A stretch of DNA of 64,000 nt from Paenibacillus polymyxa M1 (GTDB lineage Bacteria > Bacillota > Bacilli > Paenibacillales > Paenibacillaceae). The notes under the pieces were generated by a model that did no database searches, was not told the DNA's origin, and saw only the letters and a list, made by a program, of their open reading frames with translations. Of this stretch, positions 53,979 through 61,826 are shown one piece after another; position 1 is the first letter of the stretch; each line of letters begins with the position of its first letter. The position numbers and the translations under genes were made by a program. Location: NCBI RefSeq assembly GCF_000237325.1, contig NC_017542.1, forward strand, positions 5,636,501-5,700,500, in the 5' to 3' direction.

Positions 53979-55616
53979 TCACCGTTTCAGTTGCTTTCCA
54001 ATTTCAATTCCCTCAAATGGATTCTCATCCCGATTAGCTGGGAAAACAAAGTTAGTAATTTTTTTCTGATACACTGCCGTTTTCTTAATATACGAAATAG
54101 GCACAATGGCAGATTGCTCTTGGAGCGTCTTCAAAATCGAAGCATACAGTTCTTGACGCTTGGTTTCATCTGTCGATGAGAGCGCTTCGTGTACTTGCTG
54201 ATCCAGATCCTTCTTCATGGGAAGGGCGCTCAGCACCTCAGAAATTCCGAAGCTCTTCTTGGCAATAACATTAATAAAGGAATGCGGATCATAAGGCGCA
54301 CCATAGTTGTACCAGAAATACAGATCAAACTGGTTGGATCTAAGCCGCTTGATTTGAACCGTCAGCTCCAGTCCGGTCAGATTCACTTTGACACCCAGCT
54401 CTCCCCATTCGGCCTGAATGGTTTCAGCCATCGCCTTTTGGATCGGATCGGTCTTGTCGAAAATCAGCTCAAAATCCATCTGTTGTCCGTCTTTCTCCCG
54501 TACTGTGCCGCCTGCGGGCAGCTTCCAGCCAGCCTCATCCAACAATGCTTTGGATTTTTCCACATCATAGCCTATTGGCTGTAAGTCCACATTTGTATAT
54601 GGGTAGTTTTTGGATAAAACCGTATCCGCTGTTTCCTCCAGCCCTGAGGTTACGCCTTCCACCATCGCCTGCTTGTTAAATCCATGCTGGAGTGCCAGAC
54701 GTACCCGAAGGTCTGCCAGCTTGGGATTGGACGAGTTGAGCAACAGGCTTCTTGTGCCAACAGGCTCGGACAGCGTAGTAACATACTGATTCGTGTCGCG
54801 AAGCTGTTTGAAAGCATCCAGGCTAATAACACCCTCTCCATAAATCAGATCCAGGTCGCCTTTTTCAAAGGCCATTACACGTGTTTCACCATCGGGAATA
54901 ATTTTGACCGTAATTTTGTCCACCTTCGGTGCAGTACCCCAATAATTCGGATTACGCTTAAAGGTTGCATACTCATCCTGCTTGTATTCATCCAGCATCC
55001 AAGGTCCTGTACCTACAGGTTTCTTAATTCCTTTGGACGTATCACCATCATCCGGGAACCCGGCTTCACCCAAAAAACGGAACGGGCGAACGACAGACAG
55101 ATCTTGAAGAACCGGGTAGTATGGCTCTTTGAGCGTCATTCGGAATGTACTGTCATCTACAGCTTCAGTTTTGTCGAGAACGCCTACTATACCAAGCCAG
55201 CTATGCGTTTTCTCATTTTTCATAATAGCGTCAAAGTTCTTTTTGACAATCGCTGCATTAAATAGCGTTCCATCGGAAAATTTCACACCTTTACGCAGCT
55301 TAAACGTATATGTCTTGCCGTCCTTGGATATGGTCCAAGATTCAGCCAAAGCAGGCTCCAGCTTGCCTCCTTGCTTGTAGCTGACTAACGGCTCATAAAT
55401 CATGGATTGTGCAAAAAGTTGGGAAGGGTTGTATACGTGAGGATTCATTGTACCAATGTCCCGTGGCCACGATAGCGTGATCGACTTTTCATTGGCAGCT
55501 CCGTTAGTAGAGGTGGATGCAGGTGTGTTCTCCTGCTTCGCGCAGCCCAGAATAACGGATAATAAGAGGAGTGTCACCAACATAAGGGTGGCAGTCTTGC
55601 GGTGTCGAACGGACAT
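53979..55616 (-). CDS. nikA: Nickel-binding lipoprotein NikA-like, 545 aa
   Basis: Family 5 binding protein anchored by a lipobox (VILGC). Colinear with E. coli NikA as I recall it: SWPRDIGTMNPHVYNPSQLF, YEPLVSY, YYPVLQDLSVVRPFRFLG, GTGPWMLDEYK, GAPYDPHSFI, PISYI. The likely ligand is Ni(II) or another divalent metal, possibly as a small chelate; CntA-type opine-metallophore binding cannot be excluded. Start at the ATG at 55616 (GGGG 10 nt upstream) or the TTG at 55619. A Fur box covers its transcription start. Confidence 0.85.
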   Translation of the reverse strand: MSVRHRKTATLMLVTLLLLSVILGCAKQENTPASTSTNGAANEKSITLSWPRDIGTMNPHVYNPSQLFAQSMIYEPLVSYKQGGKLEPALAESWTISKDGKTYTFKLRKGVKFSDGTLFNAAIVKKNFDAIMKNEKTHSWLGIVGVLDKTEAVDDSTFRMTLKEPYYPVLQDLSVVRPFRFLGEAGFPDDGDTSKGIKKPVGTGPWMLDEYKQDEYATFKRNPNYWGTAPKVDKITVKIIPDGETRVMAFEKGDLDLIYGEGVISLDAFKQLRDTNQYVTTLSEPVGTRSLLLNSSNPKLADLRVRLALQHGFNKQAMVEGVTSGLEETADTVLSKNYPYTNVDLQPIGYDVEKSKALLDEAGWKLPAGGTVREKDGQQMDFELIFDKTDPIQKAMAETIQAEWGELGVKVNLTGLELTVQIKRLRSNQFDLYFWYNYGAPYDPHSFINVIAKKSFGISEVLSALPMKKDLDQQVHEALSSTDETKRQELYASILKTLQEQSAIVPISYIKKTAVYQKKITNFVFPANRDENPFEGIEIGKQLKR

Positions 55617-55644
55617 CAATGTATTTCCCCTTTTCTATATATGT

Positions 55645-55698
55645 GATAATGATTATCATAATCATATTTAGAATAGGTACCACATTATATTTTGTCAA
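55645..55698 (-). promoter_or_regulatory. nikA promoter with Fur-type box
   Basis: Minus strand: TTGACA (55698-55693), 17-bp spacer, TATTCT (55675-55670). GATTATGATAATCATTATC (55663-55645) matches the classic 19-bp Fur consensus at 18 positions and covers +1 to +19. Fur repression is expected; Zur or PerR boxes are similar enough to need testing. Confidence 0.8.
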
Positions 55699-55758
55699 CA
55701 ATATTCGGCAAGCAGAGCTATTATTTATTTTGAATTTTTATAATATTGAATTTATGGA

Positions 55759-56538
55759 TTAATCCGCCAATGTTTGAAATAGGGCACGCGTGTATTCATG
55801 CTTCAATAGTTCTTCATCCCAATCCTCAAATATTTCCACGATCTCTCCCTGAACCATGACGGCAACACGATCACAGAACGTACGGGTGGACTGAAGATCA
55901 TGAGTGATAAAAAGATAGGACAGCTGGCGTTCGAGTTGCATTCTTTTGAGCATGTCTAGCACGGAAGACTGGGTTGTCGTATCCAGATTGGCGACCGATT
56001 CATCGAACAGGATGATTTCTGGTTCAACCGCCAACGCCCGAGCAATGCACACCCGCTGTTTTTGTCCACCGCTTAGCTGTGCAGGGTATTTTCCCAGACT
56101 GTCAGCCTCCAACCCTACCGATTCCAGTAAGGAAAGGCAGATATCCAGCGCCCTTACCTTTCGCTTAGGAAAATAGTTACGGATCGGCTCCATCAAAATA
56201 TCTTGAATGGTCATACGGGGATGCAGTGAAGAGGCCGAGTCCTGCGCAACCAACTGGATTCGTTTGTACAGATGAATATCCTTCATCCTTCTAGTATGTA
56301 TGGGCCGGTGATCCAGCCAGATTTCCCCCGAGGTCAACGACTCCAGCCCCAGAATACACTGTGCCAGCGTACTTTTGCCACTTCCGCTTTCTCCAACCAA
56401 TCCAAGGCATTCTCCCTGTCGTAATTCCAGACTCACTTTCTGTATAGCCTGCTGCTCACTCTGTCTCGTGTTGAACCAGCCTTTTCTCCGTCTGCGGACA
56501 GGGTAAGCTTTGGTGACGTTCTTCAATTCCAGTATCAC
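55759..56538 (-). CDS. Second metal-type ABC importer: ATP-binding protein (NikE/DppF-like), 259 aa
   Basis: ATPase with Walker A GESGSGKST, signature LSGGQKQR, Walker B IILFDESVANLDT (again DES rather than DEP) and H-loop ITHD. It overlaps the preceding ATPase gene by 4 bp. Last gene of the cobalamin-riboswitch operon. A linker of about 140 bp with the nikA promoter follows; I see no clear terminator. Confidence 0.88.
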   Translation of the reverse strand: MILELKNVTKAYPVRRRRKGWFNTRQSEQQAIQKVSLELRQGECLGLVGESGSGKSTLAQCILGLESLTSGEIWLDHRPIHTRRMKDIHLYKRIQLVAQDSASSLHPRMTIQDILMEPIRNYFPKRKVRALDICLSLLESVGLEADSLGKYPAQLSGGQKQRVCIARALAVEPEIILFDESVANLDTTTQSSVLDMLKRMQLERQLSYLFITHDLQSTRTFCDRVAVMVQGEIVEIFEDWDEELLKHEYTRALFQTLAD

Positions 56539-57440
56539 GGTTGCATCCTTCCTTCCGGGGTCATCTCCAGCACCCGATCTGCTATGCGGCTTATCCCCTG
56601 ACGATCATGTGAAATTAACAAAATCGTGAGATCGAAATCTTCCCTCAACTGTAGAAGCAAGGCCAGAACCTTGTCGCGGTTAATAACATCCAGCGCTGTA
56701 GTAGGCTCGTCGGCAATAAAGAGGCGCGGACCAGAGCTTAACATTGCAGCCAGCAGTACCCTTTGGCACATACCTCCGCTTAGTTCAAAAGGATATGATG
56801 ACAGAATATGCTCAGGATCGGCAAAACCGACCTTGCGGAGCAGAGAACACAAATAGGATTCCTGCCCTGGAATAGTACGGCCTCCAGCCAGCTCTGTGAC
56901 ACGATTTAGCATCAGCCGCATCCGTGACAGCACACCCTGGGGCTGCGATGCAGTGTGGGACGGGGCAGCATCAGCTTGCCCCAGCTCCTTCTGGGCGCGC
57001 ATCAGGCGCCCCCCGTTCAGTCTAAGCGTATCCGTCAGCTGGGCACGGACGGTACGGATCGGATTCAGCCCGCTCAGCGATTGCTGAATGAGCAGGGCAA
57101 TTTCCCCACGGCGCAGTCTTTGCCAGCGCTGTTCATGGAACGGGATAATGTCTTCCCCGTTATAGTAGATGCACCCTTGCGTAACACCAACACCTGGGTC
57201 CAGCATACCCGCGATTGCGTGTGCGGTCAGGCTTTTGCCGCATCCACTTGGCCCAGTCAAGGCTACAATTTCCCCTGGGTAGACGGAAAAGTTCACATCC
57301 CGTAATAGCGGTTTGCTTTCGCTTCCGCTGGCTCTTACACCTGTACGGCAAATCTCCAAATGTTCCACGTGTAACAACGGTTTTTGCATGTATGCTTGCT
57401 CTATCGTGTCCTTTCGCCCCGTGACTGGTCGCTCCCCCAC
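56535..57440 (-). CDS. Second metal-type ABC importer: ATP-binding protein (NikD/DppD-like), 301 aa
   Basis: ATPase with Walker A GPSGCGKSL, signature LSGGMCQR, Walker B LFIADEPTTALD, H-loop ISHD. An insert of about 40 residues (RAQKELGQADAAPSHTAS...) lies before the signature. The GTG start at 57440 overlaps the permease stop (TAGTG); an ATG 17 codons on (MQKPLLHVEHL) is the alternative. Partner of the 55759 ATPase. Confidence 0.85.
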   Translation of the reverse strand: MGERPVTGRKDTIEQAYMQKPLLHVEHLEICRTGVRASGSESKPLLRDVNFSVYPGEIVALTGPSGCGKSLTAHAIAGMLDPGVGVTQGCIYYNGEDIIPFHEQRWQRLRRGEIALLIQQSLSGLNPIRTVRAQLTDTLRLNGGRLMRAQKELGQADAAPSHTASQPQGVLSRMRLMLNRVTELAGGRTIPGQESYLCSLLRKVGFADPEHILSSYPFELSGGMCQRVLLAAMLSSGPRLFIADEPTTALDVINRDKVLALLLQLREDFDLTILLISHDRQGISRIADRVLEMTPEGRMQP

Positions 57441-58255
57441 TATTTTGCCGCCTCCTTTTCCGAAAAATGATCACCCAGAAGCTGGCAGGCAAGCACAAAT
57501 AGCATAATCGCCAAACCCGGGAAGATCATAACATGCGGAGCCACCTGAAAATACGAGGTTGCATCATGCAGCATCACACCCCACTCTGGCTTGGGCGGCT
57601 GTACACCCAGTCCAAGAAAGGAGAGCCCAGCGATCATTAACACCACGCGTCCGATATCCCATACCGTATAAACCAACAATTGCGGCCATACTTGTGGCAA
57701 TACATAACGCCTTAGTATGCGCACGTGTGAATTACCGAACAAACGGGCATACCGTACATAGTCCTCCTGGCAAGCTTTTTGAACCAAACTACGGATATAG
57801 CGGACATAGCCCGCCCACCGTACCGCAATAATCGCTAGAGTCATGTTGACGAAACCCGGCCCCAAAATACCCACAATCGCTACCGTTAAAATAATATCAG
57901 GAAAAGCCAGTACGCCGTCGATTCCCCGCATAATCAACTGATCCACGCGCCCTCGCACATAACCAATGAGCAAGCCTGTGGGCAGACTGATACACAGCGT
58001 AGCTACCGTAATCGCACAAGCGATTAGCACACTCGTCCGAATCCCGTAAATGAGCCGTGACAGCACATCCCGACCCAGATGATCCGTACCAAAAGGATAT
58101 TTCCGACTGGGTGGTGCCAAACGGTTCAGAAGATCCACATGCAGAGGATCATGAGGGGCGGCCCATGGAGCCAGCAATCCGAGCAGCACGATCAGGCCAA
58201 ACAGTGCGCCCCCTGTCAGCAAGCTTCCTCTAAAGGAAAGCCGTATCTTTTTCAT
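57440..58255 (-). CDS. Second metal-type ABC importer: permease (NikC/DppC-like), 271 aa
   Basis: Membrane subunit with PFGTDHLGRDVLSRLIYGIRTSV after the first helix and six spans. The start is set at MKKIRLSF (GGGGGA upstream); the 58 preceding in-frame residues overlap the upstream permease gene and read as non-coding. Coupled to the ATPase gene by TAGTG. Confidence 0.87.
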   Translation of the reverse strand: MKKIRLSFRGSLLTGGALFGLIVLLGLLAPWAAPHDPLHVDLLNRLAPPSRKYPFGTDHLGRDVLSRLIYGIRTSVLIACAITVATLCISLPTGLLIGYVRGRVDQLIMRGIDGVLAFPDIILTVAIVGILGPGFVNMTLAIIAVRWAGYVRYIRSLVQKACQEDYVRYARLFGNSHVRILRRYVLPQVWPQLLVYTVWDIGRVVLMIAGLSFLGLGVQPPKPEWGVMLHDATSYFQVAPHVMIFPGLAIMLFVLACQLLGDHFSEKEAAK

Positions 58256-58269
58256 TTTCAGCTTCCCCC

Positions 58270-59199
58270 TTAACGCAAACGCAGCCTTGGATCTATCACC
58301 GTCTGGACCACATCCACCAAACACTGAACACCTACAATTAAAAATGCAGCAAACATAACATATCCCTGAATCACCGGGTAATCCCGCTGCGTAATTGCAT
58401 CTATAAAATACTTGCCCAACCCTGGCCATGAAAAAATGGTCTCTACGATGACGTTACCTGCCAGCATAAATGATAGATTCGTACCTAACAGCGTAACCAT
58501 TGGCAGAACGGCATGTTTAAATAGCTCAAAAAAGAGAATATGCATACGGGAAAAACCGCGAGCCCTCGCTGCCTTCACAAAATTGCGGTCACTCAGCTCC
58601 AGCATTTGAGCGCGCAATACACGAGCTTGCACCGTTCCCAATCCTGCACCAAGCGTCAGCGCTGGGAGTACTAAATGTGTCCAGTCCTCCCTTCCCATGG
58701 ATGGGAGCCAGCCCAAGCGAACGGAAAATAGATAGATTAGCAGAAAACCAAGCCAAAAAGAAGGGATCGACGATCCTAGCAAAGCGAACAGCCTGCCCAG
58801 ACGATCTAGTGGACCGCTGACTTTTAGCGAGGCAGCCAGGCCCATCCCAAGCGTAAGCACCGTCATGACGGCAAAGCCCGCCAAAGCTAGCTCCACCGTA
58901 GCGGGTAGTCTGCTCCACAGTTCGTTTAGCACCGACTCCTTGGACACATATGAGGTTCCCCAATGTCCCGTGAACACATCCCGCAGCCAGTTCATATATT
59001 GAATATGAAGCGGCTCATTCAAGCCCAGTTCGTTTCGCAGCGCGGTCAGCGCCTCCCCAGAAGCAGGAACATTATGCGCGGTGAGCAAAATGAGGGCAGG
59101 GTCACCAGGGGCCAGCCTCATCAGTACAAAAGTCAGCGTGGATACAACGAATACAATGATGGGCAGCTGCGCCACACGTTCCAGTATAAAACGAATCAT
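58270..59199 (-). CDS. Second metal-type ABC importer: permease (NikB/DppB-like), 309 aa
   Basis: Membrane subunit: IRFILERVAQLPIIVFVVSTLTFVLM start, six spans, loop ARARGFSRMHILFFELFKHA, WPGLGKYFIDAITQRDYPVIQGY near the end, all typical of the DppB/NikB group. It follows the binding-protein gene by 15 bp. Confidence 0.88.
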   Translation of the reverse strand: MIRFILERVAQLPIIVFVVSTLTFVLMRLAPGDPALILLTAHNVPASGEALTALRNELGLNEPLHIQYMNWLRDVFTGHWGTSYVSKESVLNELWSRLPATVELALAGFAVMTVLTLGMGLAASLKVSGPLDRLGRLFALLGSSIPSFWLGFLLIYLFSVRLGWLPSMGREDWTHLVLPALTLGAGLGTVQARVLRAQMLELSDRNFVKAARARGFSRMHILFFELFKHAVLPMVTLLGTNLSFMLAGNVIVETIFSWPGLGKYFIDAITQRDYPVIQGYVMFAAFLIVGVQCLVDVVQTVIDPRLRLR

Positions 59200-59214
59200 A
59201 GGATACGTAGCTCG

Positions 59215-60798
59215 TTATTCCGCAATATCAGATTGCGCTGTAATGTAGTAATACTCGATCGGATGCGGCGTAAAGCCCTCTACCCCTTTTTTCACGCCAA
59301 ACACATTGTCAGGGTGTACAATGAACGACTGCGGCAAGTCTGTATTGATGATATCCAGCGCTTGCAGTGTTACCGCATTACGCTGTGCGGTATCCTTTGC
59401 CAACTTCAGGCTGTTAAGAATATCCTCCAGCGGTTTGGAAGCATAACGGCTTACATTAGCTTCACTTGTAGAGGAGTAGAACATGTCCATAAAATACTGC
59501 GGTTCCCCTGTATGGGCCGTGAGCATGCTGTACATAGCAAAATCCCAATCGTTTTTGGTCAACGCCTCGTCGATATTTTCCACCTTGCGAATTTTGACCT
59601 GGATTCCCTCATTCAGCAACTGGCTCTGAATAACCTCAGCCATGACGGATAGCTCCGGACGCTGAGGGAAGGTCAGCAGCGTAACCTCGAATGGCTTGCC
59701 CTGCTTGGACCATGTGCCTTGGGCATCCTTTTGCCAGCCATCCTTCGTCAACAACTGCTCTGCCGTTCCGTTCAATGCTTTGCGCTCAATCTTACCGAAG
59801 GGAAGGATACTCGGAAACGGGCTGCTTGCCTCCGTACCGAAGCCCCTCATGACGGCGCTCACAATGGATGCGCGCGGAATCAGACTGTCCACCACCTTAC
59901 GGTTGGTCGCATCCTTGAACACAGGCGATTCCATGTTGTACACAATCATATGGGTACGCAAGGACGGAGCCGACAGCACTTGTAGCTTGTCGTTCTTTTT
60001 TAATACCCCTGCGTTATCTACCGGAATATCCGTCGCTACATCTACCTCACCGGATTGCAACGCCATCAGGCGCGAATTACCGTCCGTAATGAATTTCATC
60101 GTTGCTTCAGCCAGTCGTGCCTTTTCGCCCCAATATCCGTCATAACGCTCTACGACCAAGGATTGATCCTTGTTAAAGGCTTTGATTTTAAAAGCACCTG
60201 TCATTGCAGGGTAGCTCTGCTCATCTTTCATGGATTCCACATCCAGCACGATTGTTGACGGATCAGCCAGATTGGATGCCAGCGCTGCATTCGGTTGGTT
60301 TGTCGTAATTTTCAACGTCAGCGGGCCATTTACATCAATGGACTTCACATCCAGTAAATCCTTCGCCAGGTGACTTTTCTCGATAGAGCGCAGCAAAGAT
60401 GCTTTTACGCTTACTGCATCCATACTCTTTCCATCATGAAAAGTGACCTTATCCTGCAAGCTGAACGTCCACACGTTAGGACTGTCGTGCTTCCATTCCT
60501 TGGCTAGCCAAGCCACAGGCTCCAACTTTTCATTCAAACGAATGAGTGTCTCACCGGCACCGGAACGCATCACATCCCAGCTATTGTCTCCATGCGGATC
60601 GACGCCTGACGGTTTCCACGTATACGCCATCACCAGCTTTTTACCTGCTGGAGTCTGTTGTGCAGGCGTATTCTCACCCTTGCCTGAGCTATCCTCCGTC
60701 TTCGTGGCTGTGCCGCATCCCGAAAGAGCCATAACTGCCATCAGCAGCAGCAATCCTGTACATATGAACCATGAACGCCTATTACGATTGCCTATCAT
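59215..60798 (-). CDS. Second metal-type ABC importer: binding lipoprotein, probable cobalt or corrinoid-precursor uptake, 527 aa
   Basis: Family 5 solute-binding protein with lipobox ALSGC and a long polar tether. Core motifs: YTWKPSGVDPHGDNSWDVMRSG, ETLIRLNEKLEPVAWLAKEW, FHDGKSMDAVSVKASLLRSI. It is related to NikA but clearly diverged. Because the operon leader is a cobalamin riboswitch, cobalt is the most economical substrate; nickel or a peptide cannot be ruled out from sequence. AGGAGG lies 9 nt before the ATG. Confidence 0.85.
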   Translation of the reverse strand: MIGNRNRRSWFICTGLLLLMAVMALSGCGTATKTEDSSGKGENTPAQQTPAGKKLVMAYTWKPSGVDPHGDNSWDVMRSGAGETLIRLNEKLEPVAWLAKEWKHDSPNVWTFSLQDKVTFHDGKSMDAVSVKASLLRSIEKSHLAKDLLDVKSIDVNGPLTLKITTNQPNAALASNLADPSTIVLDVESMKDEQSYPAMTGAFKIKAFNKDQSLVVERYDGYWGEKARLAEATMKFITDGNSRLMALQSGEVDVATDIPVDNAGVLKKNDKLQVLSAPSLRTHMIVYNMESPVFKDATNRKVVDSLIPRASIVSAVMRGFGTEASSPFPSILPFGKIERKALNGTAEQLLTKDGWQKDAQGTWSKQGKPFEVTLLTFPQRPELSVMAEVIQSQLLNEGIQVKIRKVENIDEALTKNDWDFAMYSMLTAHTGEPQYFMDMFYSSTSEANVSRYASKPLEDILNSLKLAKDTAQRNAVTLQALDIINTDLPQSFIVHPDNVFGVKKGVEGFTPHPIEYYYITAQSDIAE

Positions 60799-60853
60799 CC
60801 CACATGTCCTCCTCTATCTTGTAAAATATCGTATAAACCTAACGCAAAACGCG

Positions 60854-60897
60854 AAAAAAGCATTCCCAACCACTTGACCAGCAGTCAGAAATGCTTT
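60854..60897 (-). terminator. Riboswitch expression-platform terminator
   Basis: AAAGCATTTC/GGGAATGCTT stem with a long loop, followed on the minus strand by six T, 55 bp before the binding-protein gene. Confidence 0.7.
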
Positions 60898-61014
60898 CAT
60901 TATAAAATGTCAAAACTCACCTCAAAGCCAACTCCAAAAACATAGAAGGGATCAGATCGGTTTCAGACATTCCGTATGCAGCACGCCTAACCACCTCCCC
61001 AGCATCCCGTGGGT

Positions 61015-61190
61015 CTGACAGTGATGTCAAAACAGGCAGGTCTCCTGACTCCAGGCTTATCTTTCAGGCCTTCCCGGTTCCTCACAGTTCCAGTGGCTAT
61101 TCTGAAAGCTCCAGCAGTACCCTGCTGATGCCTGTTTACAGTGGCGGGTCCGTGTCGGAATCTACCGAACTTCCCTTTTAAGTGAACACG
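61015..61190 (-). ncRNA. Cobalamin (B12) riboswitch
   Basis: Minus-strand aptamer: AAAAGGGAAGTTCGG start, CCCGCCACTGTAA core and the B12 box AGTCAGGAGACCTGCC (within 61033-61050). A terminator follows at 60897-60854. Binding of adenosyl- or other cobalamin is expected to shut off the downstream ABC importer. Confidence 0.93.
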
Positions 61191-61291
61191 CTCAACAACT
61201 ATCTACATCGTCTCAACAAAACCTCGTATATAGAGTTGTCCGGCTCACACCTGTTTTCTTCCTTTATTCCTTTTTATTACGAATTAGGATT

Positions 61292-61320
61292 ATCTTATTT
61301 TGTTGCTACTGGCTTGTCAA
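61292..61320 (-). promoter_or_regulatory. Promoter of the cobalamin-riboswitch operon
   Basis: Minus strand: TTGACA (61320-61315), 17-bp spacer, TAAGAT (61297-61292), about 100 bp upstream of the aptamer. Confidence 0.7.
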
Positions 61321-61382
61321 CAAATGCAGCGTAATATTTTAAATTTGAATGATACGATGAGAATCAAGGCTGTGACTATTCA

Positions 61383-61411
61383 TTGCATGCACGCAATTCA
61401 CGTGCTAAAAT
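61383..61411 (+). promoter_or_regulatory. Candidate promoter of the second antisense RNA
   Basis: TTGCAT (61383-61388), 17-bp spacer ending TGC, TAAAAT (61406-61411). It is built like the promoter at 2299-2327. Confidence 0.5.
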
Positions 61412-61417
61412 TAGGTA

Positions 61418-61572
61418 TAGAGATATCCACCGTATCCGTATACTAAAAAGAGCCTTCGCCGCGCCAACGGCAAAGACTCCTAGGATTTGAAAGGCTGTGG
61501 ATCACCACGGCGCGCTAAATGCTTAGCTAAACCCACCGTTAGGCGCCTAACCTAATCAAGCGGTGGGTTTTC
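61418..61572 (+). ncRNA. Candidate antisense antitoxin RNA for the second toxin
   Basis: Inferred RNA of about 155 nt, ending at the AAACCCACCG/CGGTGGGTTT hairpin (61529-61538, 61561-61570) followed by TTTTC. It is complementary to the 3' part of the small toxin mRNA on the minus strand. Confidence 0.45.
61445..61479 (-). terminator. Terminator of the second toxin mRNA
   Basis: 12-bp stem with two G-U wobbles (61450-61461, 61468-61479), then five T on the minus strand; same build as the terminator at 2348-2384. Confidence 0.75.
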
Positions 61573-61687
61573 GCTTGTTCCGAAATTTCCGACGCAGCCA
61601 GCGATAAAGTTTACGAATACTAAACACCAGGCTTAGTAACGTAACCATCCAACGCAACACATCGTAGCACGACACAAGTGTGACCAT
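61556..61687 (-). CDS. Candidate type I toxin, small membrane peptide, 43 aa
   Basis: Read directly from the minus strand. The ATG at 61687 has GGGGGTG 6 nt upstream. The peptide has one hydrophobic helix (LRWMVTLLSLVFSI) and a strongly basic tail (RKLYRWLRRKFRNKRKPTA). The ribosome binding site lies in a GCTTCCC-GAAA-GGG..GAAGC hairpin (61689-61711); the stop codon follows directly on the 5' arm of the AAACCCACCG stem; a wobble terminator and an antisense promoter follow. The same order is found at the holin-like toxin at 2467-2580 although the peptides are unrelated. The family is not recognised. Confidence 0.68.
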   Translation of the reverse strand: MVTLVSCYDVLRWMVTLLSLVFSIRKLYRWLRRKFRNKRKPTA

Positions 61688-61767
61688 CGGCTTCACCCCC
61701 TTTCGGGAAGCTGCGCCATGGTCCGAAAACATCCACCACTATAATCCGCTCTGGGTAACCCCATGCC

Positions 61768-61808
61768 AAACAGCCGGAAAAGAGGCTACGTCCTCTTTCC
61801 GGCTGTTT
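61768..61808. terminator. Terminator downstream of pbuX
   Basis: 17-bp near-perfect arms (AAACAGCCGGAAA.AGAGG/CCTCTTTCCGGCTGTTT); T5 on the plus strand, TTT on the minus. Confidence 0.75.
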
Positions 61809-61826
61809 TTATCTATTTCCTATTCA

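Noticed and set aside
56155..57507. Several 60-116 codon plus-strand frames across the ABC ATPase genes
   Set aside because: All lie opposite complete ATPase genes with Walker and signature motifs.
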